Positions 1 to 9,524 are shown, counted from the stretch's first letter. The stretch: 38,424 nt of DNA from Lachnospiraceae bacterium (GCA_017449765.1 JAFTFE010000066.1:1-38424), one strand, 5' to 3'. The notes: generated from the letters alone by a model not told the origin. Made by a program: numbers and translations.

Positions 1-465
1 AGCCAGAGCACACACTGCAATTAATGAATCCTTTGAGGATCTAAGTACATTTCCGATAATTTCAAAATTCTTTGAATATCTCACTGCCTTAAATACACGA
101 ACTACTCTTAATGCACGAATCATCCGAAGAACTCTTAGCACTTTGAAGCCGCTGTTAATAATTGATAACGAAGGAAGAATTGAAATAAGATCAATTATCG
201 CCATAAACGAAAATGGATATCTTATAAACGAAAATAACCCCTTTTTATCAAATCTATAGTCAGCAGTTATCCATCTCAATAAATAATCTACAATAAAAAT
301 ACTAACCGTAGCCTTATCAATTATCTTTAATGCAGTTGTCTCTTGCTTAAAAAGAAGCGGCACAAGGCTGAGTATGATTATTAATATCATTGATATGTCA
401 TATACGTGACTTAATTTATCCTCATCCTCTGCTTTTTCAATTATTTCATATATCCTCTTTCGCAT
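1..465 (-). CDS. Voltage-sensor ion channel (ion transport family), partial
   Basis: Only the first 155 residues are present; the gene runs off the left edge. The visible part fits the S1-S4 voltage-sensor of a six-helix K+/Na+ channel. A hydrophobic S1 lies near residues 22-40 (ISMILIIILSLVPLLF). S2/S3 include IFIVDYLLRW and FMAIIDLISILP. S4 has Arg or Lys at every third position over seven repeats (RVLRMIRALRVVRVFKAVR). The pore and selectivity filter lie outside the window, so the ion cannot be named. The start ATG (463-465) follows GGGAG, 16 bases after the DUF1653 stop, so it is probably the last visible gene of the dlt-like operon. A role in that pathway is not evident; co-transcription may be incidental. 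Confidence 0.8.
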   Translation of the reverse strand, partial: MRKRIYEIIEKAEDEDKLSHVYDISMILIIILSLVPLLFKQETTALKIIDKATVSIFIVDYLLRWITADYRFDKKGLFSFIRYPFSFMAIIDLISILPSLSIINSGFKVLRVLRMIRALRVVRVFKAVRYSKNFEIIGNVLRSSKDSLIAVCALA

Positions 466-481
466 TTTCAGTATTTTCTCC

Positions 482-754
482 CTACCCCTTCCTTGCTTCA
501 AATCTCCATTTCTGCTTTATCTCCGGGTATTTTTCTCTATCCACCTCACTCATGAACATCTCGTAAGGTCTTGCATATATTCCGAAGTCGTCATAAAGTG
601 CCTGATATATCATCATCGGTTCTTTGGTTTCAGTATGTTCTGCCACACCGATTATTCTGTATAAGTATTTGTTCGCGTTGCGCTCAGTGTCATTTAAGGT
701 TTCCCTCTTAAAATGCTGTACTATGTCGCCCGGGTTGAATTTTCTTTCTTCCAT
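482..754 (-). CDS. DUF1653 domain protein
   Basis: A small soluble protein of 90 residues that is almost entirely one DUF1653 domain. The typical features are a PGDIVQHFK start, a central [12 protein letters not shown], then [22 protein letters not shown] and a C-terminal FM-EVD segment. DUF1653 proteins are common short bacterial proteins with no established biochemical function. No signal peptide or membrane segment is seen. It starts 11 bases after the stop of the SGNH gene and is followed closely by the channel gene, so it is very likely part of the same transcript. The family call is firm; the role is unknown. Confidence 0.85.
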   Translation of the reverse strand: MEERKFNPGDIVQHFKRETLNDTERNANKYLYRIIGVAEHTETKEPMMIYQALYDDFGIYARPYEMFMSEVDREKYPEIKQKWRFEARKG

Positions 755-765
755 TGATTTTCCCT

Positions 766-1710
766 CTACCGTTCTTTCATATTATTCTTGTATATTCCGT
801 AAGCCGTATTCCACAGCTTGTAGTCATCGTCATCTCTGTGGTCGGTCAAAAGACCTGATTCATATAGGTATAGTCCGAGATAATCCGATACCTTCTTGGC
901 ACCCCAATAATTAAGGTGGTTGCCTCTGTCCTTGGTCTCGGTCGTCCAGTCTATCTCGAGGTCATGGTCGATATTGAAGTCTATGAATTCTACATTCTTT
1001 TCGGCAGCAAGTTCTTTCACCATATTGTACTTGGAATGACTCCAGCTCTTTTGGCTCGGAACTGCGAGCAGGACGAGTTTGATGTTATTTTGCTCGCAGA
1101 GCTTTATCATGTCGTCAAAGCACTCCCGGTTTTCCGGAAGAATAGATGCCTCCATTTCATCATTTATATCCATATAATTAAGCGGATCCTTCTTCGACGG
1201 CTTTATGCCGGTTATATAGATATACCCCTTATCAACATTAAGCCGGCTATCCTTGCTCTTCGTAAAATATTTTTTCCAATTGCTATGAAACTTGACTATC
1301 GGAACATAATTAGATATTCTGTAAGCTATCTTCTTATAAAGCGGGAGCTTGTCAGGATCTCTGAACATGATATTTGCCTCGACAAATACCACCTTCGGGT
1401 GCTGGCTTTCGATAGCCACCTCCAGATAGTCGTATGCGTAAGGCATTATCTGAGCCGGCTGTGCGCAATCGTAGCAGGTAAATCCGTAGCCGCTCCAGAT
1501 TTCCATCGGAGATATGGAAGAGTAAACCAGACTGTCACCTAAGAATATTACATCCACCGAATCCTCTTCCTCCGCCACAATTTCGTAAGCGGAAGTCTTA
1601 TATAATCCGTATTTTTTTACCTTATCAAGAGGGAGTAAAATTACCGATATGCCTTCCACAAGCATACATAAAATCAACACAAAAACTATACCTTTTAGTG
1701 CCTTTTTCAT
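766..1710 (-). CDS. Membrane-anchored SGNH/DltD-like hydrolase-fold protein
   Basis: A 314-residue protein with one N-terminal membrane anchor ([19 protein letters not shown]), so the rest should lie outside the membrane. The SGNH block I is [11 protein letters not shown] with the catalytic Ser after GD. The C-terminal His block is GNHLNYWGA, preceded by acidic residues. Proteins like this (DltD, AlgJ/AlgX) partner MBOAT enzymes and help transfer an acyl group onto a surface polymer, and the MBOAT gene lies directly upstream. I place the start at the ATG at 1708-1710 because AAGGAGGGAG sits just before it. A longer reading from a TTG at 1737 would put that ribosome site inside the gene. Function as the acyl-transfer partner is inference from fold and context. 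Confidence 0.8.
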   Translation of the reverse strand: MKKALKGIVFVLILCMLVEGISVILLPLDKVKKYGLYKTSAYEIVAEEEDSVDVIFLGDSLVYSSISPMEIWSGYGFTCYDCAQPAQIMPYAYDYLEVAIESQHPKVVFVEANIMFRDPDKLPLYKKIAYRISNYVPIVKFHSNWKKYFTKSKDSRLNVDKGYIYITGIKPSKKDPLNYMDINDEMEASILPENRECFDDMIKLCEQNNIKLVLLAVPSQKSWSHSKYNMVKELAAEKNVEFIDFNIDHDLEIDWTTETKDRGNHLNYWGAKKVSDYLGLYLYESGLLTDHRDDDDYKLWNTAYGIYKNNMKER

Positions 1711-1766
1711 AATCTCCCTCCTTTCGTAAGATTTCAATCTATAATAACACTGTAATAATTACAATC

Positions 1767-3347
1767 TTAAAAGTCCGCATATATCGGATCAACCGGCACA
1801 TAGCCCTGTCCGTATGCGCCAAATATCAATATCAAAAGTATGAGTCCGTAATATATCGCCCATCTCGCCCATATATTTTTTCTGCTTATATTTTCCCTTA
1901 CGTCAACGCCTTTTTCTCGAACTAAACTCATCGCAAACATTCCGATTATGCCTATCATCAGCACTACATAATCGTATATATCCATTCCAAATGTGAGAAG
2001 TTCGCCCATTCTGAAGGACGCTGCATCGAACATCCTTCTAAGCATGGCAAATGCCACCGTAAGTGAAGGTGCCCTGAAAAAAAGCTCACCGATAAATACC
2101 AGTATAGTTGTCTTGACTGACCGGAATATCCTATAGCCCTTTTTCTTTCGGTCTATCTTAAATCTCTCGCAGGTTTTTGCTACAGACGGCTCGAAGATAT
2201 TACCCATAAGTATCATGAAGAAATGATACAGTCCGAAGAATATGTAATGCCAGCCTGCACCATGCCAAAGTCCGTTAAGTAACCAAACACAAAACAGGGC
2301 GACCGAGCCGCTTATCAGTGGTCCGTAGTGATTTCCAAGCTTCTTTTTTGCCTTGCTTGTAAGGCTTTTCATACTCTTTGAAAGTGATACCGGATAGAAT
2401 ATGTAGTCCTTAAACCAGAGTCCGAGACTTATGTGCCATCTGGTCCAAAAGTCGGAGACATTTTTTGCGAAGAACGGCTGCTTGAAGTTCTCCGGAACCT
2501 TCACTCCAAACATTTCTCCTATACCGATAACTATGTCTATCGTTCCCGAAAACTCCATATAAAGCATAATAGTATATGCTGCTATCCCTATAAATACCGT
2601 AAGTCCGTTATAGCTGTTAAAGTCTTCAAATACGGACTTAACAATTATATTCAGTCTGTCCGCTATGATAAGTTTCTTGGCAAATCCGTAAAGTATCCTC
2701 TGATATCCGAACGTAAAGCTTTCAAATGTAACCCTGTTACCTGCATAAAGTGATTCTGCCGTATCTGAATATCTTGCAATCGGGCCTTCTAAAAGCTGTG
2801 GAAAGAATGCCAGATATAGGGCAACTCTGAATATATTTTTGTCTGCTTCTATCTTGCCGTAATAGATGTCAAGCACATAAGAAAGTGCTTCTAAGGTATA
2901 GAATGATATACCTATCGGAGCTAAATGCTTTACTATCGTTATCTGATGACCCACCTTAAAATAATCCATTAAAAGATTAAGGTTTAATGCAAAGAAGTTA
3001 AAGTACTTAAACATAAATAAAAATGTAACATTAAATATAATGCACAGCACAAGCAAAAACTTTTTCTTCTTCTTGAAGCTTTCCTTTATCGCCTTTTTCT
3101 CTTCCTTTTCCACCGTCTTTAGGACTTCTTTTTTCTTTTCTTCAAGCTTTTGCATACCGATTCCTGTCAGGAAGATGGTTATTATGGAAAGTATCAGATA
3201 CATTATCAGCCACTTGCTGACAAACGCAAAGAAAAGAAGACTGATTGCAAGTAAAACAAATGCCCTCAGCTTCTTTGGAAACAAATTATAGATAACAACA
3301 ACCAACGGTACAAACGCGAATGCAAATACCGGATTAAAAAATGACAT
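1767..3347 (-). CDS. MBOAT family O-acyltransferase (DltB/AlgI-like)
   Basis: A polytopic membrane protein of 526 residues, the usual length for AlgI/DltB-type MBOAT enzymes. It opens with FFNPVFAFAFVPLVVVIY and has about ten hydrophobic segments. Two family motifs are clear: SDFWTRWHISLGLWFKDY, and LNGLWHGAGWHYIFFGLYH with the catalytic His of the WHG block. A Lys/Glu-rich cytoplasmic loop follows the second helix (about residues 69-95). Such enzymes take an acyl group from a carrier protein inside the cell and pass it across the membrane. It starts 12 bases after the carrier protein gene and precedes the SGNH gene, the same partner set as DltB with DltC and DltD. The acyl group and acceptor are unknown. 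Confidence 0.9.
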   Translation of the reverse strand: MSFFNPVFAFAFVPLVVVIYNLFPKKLRAFVLLAISLLFFAFVSKWLIMYLILSIITIFLTGIGMQKLEEKKKEVLKTVEKEEKKAIKESFKKKKKFLLVLCIIFNVTFLFMFKYFNFFALNLNLLMDYFKVGHQITIVKHLAPIGISFYTLEALSYVLDIYYGKIEADKNIFRVALYLAFFPQLLEGPIARYSDTAESLYAGNRVTFESFTFGYQRILYGFAKKLIIADRLNIIVKSVFEDFNSYNGLTVFIGIAAYTIMLYMEFSGTIDIVIGIGEMFGVKVPENFKQPFFAKNVSDFWTRWHISLGLWFKDYIFYPVSLSKSMKSLTSKAKKKLGNHYGPLISGSVALFCVWLLNGLWHGAGWHYIFFGLYHFFMILMGNIFEPSVAKTCERFKIDRKKKGYRIFRSVKTTILVFIGELFFRAPSLTVAFAMLRRMFDAASFRMGELLTFGMDIYDYVVLMIGIIGMFAMSLVREKGVDVRENISRKNIWARWAIYYGLILLILIFGAYGQGYVPVDPIYADF

Positions 3348-3359
3348 ATTAAGTTCCCC

Positions 3360-3590
3360 TTAGTCTTCTTCCTGAAGTCTCTCAATTAACTCCCAGATTT
3401 TTGCTGCCGAATTGAAATTTTCAGGTATAATATCAACAGTTGGAATCTCAACGTCAAACGCATCCTCTATCTCTGAAATAAGCGAAAGAATCGTAAGTGA
3501 ATCAAGATATCTTCCATCTACAAGATCATCCACTGTTTCGTAATCTACATCCGGTTGAAGCTCCTCAAGTATTTCAATTAATTCGTCCAT
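3360..3590 (-). CDS. Acyl/peptidyl carrier protein (DltC-like)
   Basis: A 76-residue, very acidic protein of normal carrier-protein size. The phosphopantetheine site is the Ser of the DSL motif (Ser31, context RYLDSLTIL), followed by helix II IEDAFDVEIP and a C-terminal IWELIERLQ. It would carry the activated substrate as a thioester between the adenylation enzyme and the MBOAT enzyme. AGGAG precedes the ATG. It lies 20 bases after the decarboxylase gene and 12 before the MBOAT gene, placing it in the middle of the operon like DltC. It is not the fatty acid synthesis ACP, since no fab genes are near. Confidence 0.88.
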   Translation of the reverse strand: MDELIEILEELQPDVDYETVDDLVDGRYLDSLTILSLISEIEDAFDVEIPTVDIIPENFNSAAKIWELIERLQEED

Positions 3591-3610
3591 ATTTTTCTCT
3601 CCTTTTTATT

Positions 3611-4828
3611 TTAATATTTTGGTAAATTAATGCTGCTTGTTTTTATTACATCCCGGACCACCTTTAGATTTCCTTCCTTGTCGCTTAGAGCGATTTGCGG
3701 CAGGTCCCGGCTTAGGAATAATGAAATTCCCTCAGTTGATGAATATGCACCTACATTTTCAAATATGAATACATCACCGGGTTTAAGTCTCCTTGAGTTT
3801 ATGTTCTTCACAAGTATGTCGTTTACCGTGCAAAGTGAGCCGTGTAGATTATATGTAATCAGACCGTTTTCATCCTCGGTTCCGACAAGCAGTTCTTTTG
3901 GAATCTCACCAACAGCTTCATCCTCCGTAACTCTTACCACCTGAAAATGCGGTATCCTCATACCAAGTGTGCCGCCGTAATATACAAGGTGATTAATTCC
4001 GCCGTCTAAAATGACGAAATTTCCGTTTTTGTTGGACTTCATATCGACTATGCTTGTGTAGTATCTGCCGGAAGCTGCAACCAGGCTTCGTCCGACCTCC
4101 AAGGATAGCTTAACGCCCTTTTCCTTAATCCTGACAAGGGCAGCTCTTACTTCCTCCAAAAAAGCTTCCTCATCAAATTCCTCTCCCTGATAGTAAAATA
4201 TCGGAAGTCCCGGCCCGTACTCAATCTCCTTTACGGTAAAATCAAGCTCATCTCTAAGGGTGTCGATAAGTGTTATAAGCTTATCTGCCTCTTTATTTAT
4301 CTTCTTAATCGAGTGCTTTTGTGTTCCCGAAAAATACTCTATTCCGTCAATCTCTATAACAGCCTCATCGTTATGCCCGATGATATATTTTAAATCCTCC
4401 TCACACACACCGAACTGATTACCCGAAGTAAGCCTTATCAATGCATGTATGTGACGTCCGTTTTTTTTAGCCACATCCGTAAGAAGCTTCCACTGATTTA
4501 CAGACTCGATGGTATATTTGCGGATATCGTCATAGGACTTTATCATATCTTCAATTGACGGTCTGTCCTTATGTACGCCGGAGATAACCATTTTACCGCG
4601 ATTTATGTCAAGGCTGTTGCAGATATCGAACTCGCCCTTTGAGCATATCTCGTAGCCGTCTATCTCTTCCTCTATCTCCTTTACGATGAAGGAGTTTGCC
4701 TTGACCGCATAGAGTATGTCGGCATCCAGTCTGCCTTTTAAGTATTTAATTCTGTCAAGGATAGTGGCAACATCATACACATATGTCGGCGTTCCGATTT
4801 CCTTTATAACCTTTTCGTTATCTATCAT
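3611..4828 (-). CDS. Fold-type III PLP-dependent decarboxylase (LysA/ornithine decarboxylase family)
   Basis: A 405-residue alanine-racemase-fold enzyme. The PLP lysine is in LYAVKAN near residue 43. A glycine-rich phosphate-binding turn is at EYGPGLPIFYY, and an LEVGRSLVA segment follows. The C-terminal HGSLCTVNDIL matches the Cys-containing active-site motif of diaminopimelate decarboxylases. The family removes the alpha-carboxyl of diaminopimelate, ornithine, arginine or related compounds. Its start overlaps the stop of the adenylation gene by four bases (ATGA), so the two are translationally coupled. That argues against a housekeeping LysA and for a step in making the activated substrate. 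Exosortase-type polysaccharide loci pair a similar decarboxylase with an AMP ligase and a carrier protein. The substrate cannot be read from sequence. Confidence 0.85.
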   Translation of the reverse strand: MIDNEKVIKEIGTPTYVYDVATILDRIKYLKGRLDADILYAVKANSFIVKEIEEEIDGYEICSKGEFDICNSLDINRGKMVISGVHKDRPSIEDMIKSYDDIRKYTIESVNQWKLLTDVAKKNGRHIHALIRLTSGNQFGVCEEDLKYIIGHNDEAVIEIDGIEYFSGTQKHSIKKINKEADKLITLIDTLRDELDFTVKEIEYGPGLPIFYYQGEEFDEEAFLEEVRAALVRIKEKGVKLSLEVGRSLVAASGRYYTSIVDMKSNKNGNFVILDGGINHLVYYGGTLGMRIPHFQVVRVTEDEAVGEIPKELLVGTEDENGLITYNLHGSLCTVNDILVKNINSRRLKPGDVFIFENVGAYSSTEGISLFLSRDLPQIALSDKEGNLKVVRDVIKTSSINLPKY

Positions 4829-6336
4829 TTTCTCTTTCTCTCTTCCATAAGCTTCTTTCGGTCTATCTTGCCGTTTTTCGTCATCGGGAATTCCTCCCTC
4901 TGTATAAGAAAGGTCGGCATCATATATACAGGCATGGTTTCGCGAAGCCTTGCGTTAAGCTCCTTTTTATCTATGTCGCCTATGTAAAAGCCGTAAAGCT
5001 TTGATTTTTCCTCATCAAAAATGGTACAGCTTCTTATAACCTCAGGTACCTCCATAATAGCCTTATCCACCTCTTCAAGCTCGATTCTGTGGCCCTGGTA
5101 CTTAATCTGAAAATCCTTCCTGCCGTTAAACATTATCTCGCCTGCCTCGTTGTAGTATCCAAGGTCACCCGTTTTATATATACGCTCGCCGTAGCCTTTT
5201 ACATTCGGATTAATTGTAAATGCTTTCTTTGTCTGTTCATCATTATTGTAATATCCAAGTCCCACAGAGGTTCCGGCGATGCAGATCTCTCCCGCCTTAT
5301 CCGGCTCATTTATAATATGTCCTTCCTCATCCATAAGATAGACACGCTCATTCGGAAATGCCTTTCCTATCGGAATCTTACCATTATAATCCCTGCTTCT
5401 GTCTATCACGTGATAGGTACAATTGCAGGTAATCTCTGTCGGTCCGTATAGATTGACAAAGGTTGCCTTTGGCAAATGCTCCATCCACTGCTTAAGGTGT
5501 TTAACCGGCATAACCTCTCCGCTGAAAAGTACCTTTTCAACCGTTGCGGGAACCTTATAATCAAGTCCGTGAAAGGTGGTAACCAGGCAAAGCGCCGATA
5601 CCGCCCATGTAAGGGTAGTTGCTTTGTTGTCGCATATATAGTCTAAAAGCGCCGCCGGACTTGAAAAATACTTCTTAGGTATTATAACAAGTGTTGCACC
5701 CATTTTGATAGTGGAATATATATCCTTTACCGATACATCAAAATCAAAGGGTGCCTGATTGGCGATTATATCCTCATTTTTAAATCCGAACTTCTCTGTA
5801 AATATGTCTATAAACTCTATAACCGAGCGATGTGAGATGGTTACCCCCTTTGGCACGCCCGTGGAACCTGACGTAAAGTTAATGTATAACGGATCGGTAT
5901 CTATGTGTCTTTCCCTTGCCGACGCAAGAACCTCCTCATTAACCGCAGACTCCTGCAAAGCCTTTATGTTATATACATCAAGTCCTTCAAATATTTCCTT
6001 CGCGGTCTCCAAATTCTCATCATCCGTTATAACTAAGCGTGAATTTAAAACCTCCTTAATAGACATAAGTCTGTTCTTAGGAAGCTCCGGATTCACAAGG
6101 CAGTAAAAGCAGCCGGCATAAACCGCTCCGAAAAATGCCGTAAGTGTATCTATTCCCTTGTCCATAAAAATAATTATGGGTTCGTTAAAGTAAAGCTTAG
6201 CTCCGAGAAATGAGCCAACCCTCTTACATTTTTCCAAGAAATCAGAATAAGTGATGGATTTATCTTCTTCAATAACTGCTATTTTGTTCTTGAATCTTAT
6301 GGCTGAACTTTCCAGATAATCTGTTACATTATACAT
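4825..6336 (-). CDS. Amino acid adenylation enzyme (DltA-like AMP-forming ligase)
   Basis: A 503-residue stand-alone adenylation domain of the ANL superfamily. The core motifs appear in order: INFTSGSTGVPKGV (A3), APFDFDVSVKD (A4), NLYGPTEITCN (A5), YKTGDLGYY (A7), GRKDFQIKYQGHRIELEEV (A8) and the C-terminal lysine motif NGKIDR (A10). The Asp of the FDFDVS block is the one that holds the alpha-amino group in amino-acid-activating members, which favours an amino acid substrate. I chose the ATG at 6334-6336 (MYNVTDYLESSA) because it has AGGA upstream and matches the family's usual start. The ATG at 6363 has no ribosome site. It is the first gene of the operon. Substrate specificity (D-Ala or other) is open. 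Confidence 0.88.
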   Translation of the reverse strand: MYNVTDYLESSAIRFKNKIAVIEEDKSITYSDFLEKCKRVGSFLGAKLYFNEPIIIFMDKGIDTLTAFFGAVYAGCFYCLVNPELPKNRLMSIKEVLNSRLVITDDENLETAKEIFEGLDVYNIKALQESAVNEEVLASARERHIDTDPLYINFTSGSTGVPKGVTISHRSVIEFIDIFTEKFGFKNEDIIANQAPFDFDVSVKDIYSTIKMGATLVIIPKKYFSSPAALLDYICDNKATTLTWAVSALCLVTTFHGLDYKVPATVEKVLFSGEVMPVKHLKQWMEHLPKATFVNLYGPTEITCNCTYHVIDRSRDYNGKIPIGKAFPNERVYLMDEEGHIINEPDKAGEICIAGTSVGLGYYNNDEQTKKAFTINPNVKGYGERIYKTGDLGYYNEAGEIMFNGRKDFQIKYQGHRIELEEVDKAIMEVPEVIRSCTIFDEEKSKLYGFYIGDIDKKELNARLRETMPVYMMPTFLIQREEFPMTKNGKIDRKKLMEERKRK

Positions 6337-6479
6337 AAACTCATGTCCTGCCTTTACTTTCATTAATCTGAATACTCTTTTATGCCTTAAGCTATAATTA
6401 TCTAATTGCCTTTTGCTGATATTTTCACAAATAATTGTAGCATATCCGAAGCATTTTATTCTTTAATATAAGATTAAGT

Positions 6480-8123
6480 TTATATTAAAATAATTTCCTT
6501 CAACTGCACTTTTTTATCACCATGATATATCAGATACAATGCATGTACTCCGTCAGGAATATCCACATCAGAATTATATGTATCCCAATTTAAGTCGTTT
6601 TCTTCTTCTTTAAACTGTCCATCCGCCGCAACATCCAAAGACGTATTGTAAGCTTCCTCCATCTCAATCCGTCCGTAAGCTTCTCCGTCCGGCTCAAGGC
6701 GTATCTCGAAAAAACATCCGGCACCATCACCGCTTTCGCCCCTTTCCCCCGTCCCCGGGGGCAAAACTTCGCCTGTGCCTCTTTCATCTATCCTTATCGG
6801 GCCGGAATACACAACCCTGTTTTTATCCGTCTCAAATCTGGCAGTTACACCTATCCTGTTAAGCCCATTAAATTCAAAATACTTATATCCTATAAATGTA
6901 CCGTCTTCTATCTCACCGATAAATCTGTCCTCACCTAAGTTCGTTACATTCGGAAAAGGTATCGGATAGATGCAGTTCGAGCCGTGAGGCATATGTCCGT
7001 TTGTCAAATTGCAGGCGATTACAGCGGGATATGTGCCTCTGCCTTCGAGTGCTCCTTCATTCAAACCACAGCTTGTTACCTCGACCTGTTTTATACTTCC
7101 ATCCGTCTCTATATAAATCTTCTCGGCGCACGCCTGTCTGCTGTAATCAGATTTATGCGTCAGACGATGATAAAAGACATACCACTGTCCGTTTATTTCA
7201 ATTATACTTCCATGCGTTGTTCCTGTCATGTTGAGCTTGTCAGTCTCGCTTCTACCGTTTAATCCGACATCACCGTTTGATACGATTGTACCGCCAAATG
7301 TAAAATCCCTGTCAGGATAATCGCTTACCGCATAACATAGCTCGTGATTCTGCCACGAGGAATATACGAAATAATACTTATCCCCTACCTTCCTCATGGA
7401 CGAACCCTCGAAGAAAGGATGCCCCTCGAAGCTTGTTCCCTTGACCTTATATGGAATAATATGCTTAGGTTCTTCCTTTACGGTAAGCATATCATCCTCA
7501 AGCACAACCATAATCGCACCATTTATGCTGTCTGGATAAGAAAGTATCTCTTCTTTCGACCTGCCGAACATCTCTATCTCATCTTCCAGTCTGCCATTTG
7601 TGAGGAAATCTTCTTCCTCCTCATAGCCGTACTGCGTTCCGTAATAAATCCTTATAACACCGTCATCATTTAATGCTGCCGGATCAAAACAGATATATCG
7701 CTTCATAAGAGTTCCATCTGCATAACGCACATTTCCAAGATAGGAAAATGGTCCTGCAGGCGCATCACTTACCGCCACACTTATCGGATTGTGATAACCA
7801 CCTTCACCATAGTCTCCACCCATACAGTAATACAGGTAATATTTCCCATCATTTCCCCGCACAACGTCAGGCGCATACATATATTTAAGCTTCGGATATA
7901 TCGGATCATGATTTACCTTATAAGATACACCCTCATATCTCCAGTCTGATAAATCATCAACCGGTGCTGAGTAGACCACATAGTCCTGCATACAAAAAGT
8001 GTAACCACCTTCTTTATCATGAGAACCGTACAGATATACTCTGTCTCCGAATATGTGCGGTTCTCCGTCCGGTATATATTCATTTAAAGGTAAAAACGGA
8101 TTAAATACCTGCTTTTTCTGCAT
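6480..8123 (-). CDS. GH43 family glycoside hydrolase (arabinofuranosidase/xylosidase type)
   Basis: A 547-residue protein without a signal peptide, so probably cytoplasmic. The N-terminal two thirds form a GH43 five-blade propeller: NEYIPDGEPHIFGDRVYLYGSHD (base Asp region, residues 14-36), MYAPDVVRG (second Asp) and FFEGSSMRKVGDKYYFVYSS (acid Glu). Many GH43 enzymes release arabinose or xylose from short plant-hemicellulose oligosaccharides. The last ~150 residues look like a beta-sandwich accessory domain with a Pro/Gly-rich insert (VLPPGTGERGESGDG). AAAGGAG precedes the start. It follows the flagellin methylase gene with a 53-base gap but has no obvious functional link to it. The exact linkage specificity is unknown. 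Confidence 0.87.
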   Translation of the reverse strand: MQKKQVFNPFLPLNEYIPDGEPHIFGDRVYLYGSHDKEGGYTFCMQDYVVYSAPVDDLSDWRYEGVSYKVNHDPIYPKLKYMYAPDVVRGNDGKYYLYYCMGGDYGEGGYHNPISVAVSDAPAGPFSYLGNVRYADGTLMKRYICFDPAALNDDGVIRIYYGTQYGYEEEEDFLTNGRLEDEIEMFGRSKEEILSYPDSINGAIMVVLEDDMLTVKEEPKHIIPYKVKGTSFEGHPFFEGSSMRKVGDKYYFVYSSWQNHELCYAVSDYPDRDFTFGGTIVSNGDVGLNGRSETDKLNMTGTTHGSIIEINGQWYVFYHRLTHKSDYSRQACAEKIYIETDGSIKQVEVTSCGLNEGALEGRGTYPAVIACNLTNGHMPHGSNCIYPIPFPNVTNLGEDRFIGEIEDGTFIGYKYFEFNGLNRIGVTARFETDKNRVVYSGPIRIDERGTGEVLPPGTGERGESGDGAGCFFEIRLEPDGEAYGRIEMEEAYNTSLDVAADGQFKEEENDLNWDTYNSDVDIPDGVHALYLIYHGDKKVQLKEIILI

Positions 8124-8176
8124 ATGTATTCTCCTTTGCTAAAACAATTTATCAGGTCTAAATTAATTAACATATT

Positions 8177-9298
8177 CTAAGATAATATATCAAGCCCTTT
8201 ACACAGGATAAAGAAATCTCCTTTGGAAAATATACCGTTTTCCATAATCCTGTCCAATGATTCTTTATAATTAATTGTGTTATTTTCAATAATTCTTGAA
8301 TAATAAGAAAATATATTATACATATCATTTTCTTCTATGATTTTTTCATCATACTTTATAAGAAATAACGTATATAAAGACATTGTAAGAGTCATTATCA
8401 TAGCAATAACTGTGTTTAATATTACCTCCTGTTTGCTGCTCGTTATACCTCTGAAGACAATATTTACACATATATTTTCAAGCATATTCTCATAGTCCGC
8501 CATATACTCATTAAGCTCAGTCAGCTTAAGTTCTATCTTCTTCATGTCAAAATTTATTTCTTTATTACAATACTTGTCTATATATTTAATATATGGCATC
8601 CTCTTCTTATTTTCCTCACTATTATTAACATAGTTAAAGAAATAATGAAGTTTCTTTATTATTGTTTCAAAATCTATTTCAATAGTGTCATAATTTTTTG
8701 TAAGCCTTGCGATATAATCATAACTGTTATATTCTCCCATGACCGCAAGCTGCTCATCTTCAATTTTATTAATAAGCGCATTTACGAAAGAATATATGAA
8801 ATATATTCTTTTCCACAGAGGAAAATCCCGACACTGCAGTATATCTATTATTATATCTCTGATTACAGTATCAATACTATTTAGATATTCCTCGGTAAAG
8901 CCCTCTCCTTCCAATAAAAACGGAAGCGGTACATCAGCTTTGGCAAGCATATCCAATACTTTTGGACATCCGTTTCCAAGAGTAAATTCTTTTACTCCAT
9001 GATTCATTCTGATTATCCTCGGATAAGTTGAACATGTATGGCACAGAATATCTCCACCGTATTTTAACACCAGCTTACACAGTCCGGAATTGTTAAGAAA
9101 TGTACATCTGTTATCTTCTTTAAATTTAAATTTTTTTTCAGTTACATCTATCCCTTTTGCAATATACGGCTCTTCGAGATATATCTTCATCTCGTCGTCT
9201 AAAAGACCAATTTTATTCCAGTCTCTGCAGCAGCTATAGCTACACTTATCAGCTATACAAAAAAATTCATCAAATATCGATATTTTTATTTCACTCAT
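8177..9298 (-). CDS. fliB: FliB-type flagellin lysine-N-methylase
   Basis: A 373-residue protein of the FliB family. The N-terminus is rich in conserved cysteines: CIADKCSYSCCRDW, CTFLNNSGLCKL, ILCHTCSTYPR and GNGCPKVLDML. That pattern matches the putative metal-binding region of FliB, which methylates lysines of flagellin. The rest is helical and Asn/Lys-rich, and less conserved. No flagellin gene is in the window, so it stands alone here, which is common for this family in Lachnospiraceae. The start follows AAGGGGAG. Base composition is a little more AT-rich than its neighbours. The family is clear, but the modified target is inferred. Confidence 0.82.
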   Translation of the reverse strand: MSEIKISIFDEFFCIADKCSYSCCRDWNKIGLLDDEMKIYLEEPYIAKGIDVTEKKFKFKEDNRCTFLNNSGLCKLVLKYGGDILCHTCSTYPRIIRMNHGVKEFTLGNGCPKVLDMLAKADVPLPFLLEGEGFTEEYLNSIDTVIRDIIIDILQCRDFPLWKRIYFIYSFVNALINKIEDEQLAVMGEYNSYDYIARLTKNYDTIEIDFETIIKKLHYFFNYVNNSEENKKRMPYIKYIDKYCNKEINFDMKKIELKLTELNEYMADYENMLENICVNIVFRGITSSKQEVILNTVIAMIMTLTMSLYTLFLIKYDEKIIEENDMYNIFSYYSRIIENNTINYKESLDRIMENGIFSKGDFFILCKGLDILS

Positions 9299-9464
9299 AC
9301 ACTTCTCCCCTTAACCCAATACTAAAAATATTTTAACATCAAACTATGTCAAATTCCACATAAAAATACAGTAATCAATATTTTCTTTATTCAAATTTGT
9401 CTATCATTGGATATATGCCGGAATTTAGCAGATATTAATGGGTGGCACAGGGATAATTAACCAT

Positions 9465-9509
9465 AAAAAAAGACGATTATGACTATCTTGTTCATAATCG
9501 TCCTTTTTA
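9465..9509 (-). terminator. Rho-independent terminator of the antiporter gene
   Basis: A perfect 11-bp stem (GACGATTATGA at 9472-9482 with its complement at 9492-9502) and a 9-base loop. On the minus strand it is followed by seven T residues, 15 bases after the antiporter stop codon. It also has CCTTTTT on the plus strand, so it could work in both directions. Confidence 0.88.
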
Positions 9510-9524
9510 TATGATATCTTTAAT

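Noticed and set aside
916-1542. A long open frame opposite the SGNH gene
   Set aside because: It is a shadow of the real gene: no ribosome site, no recognisable domain, and codon pattern imposed by the other strand.
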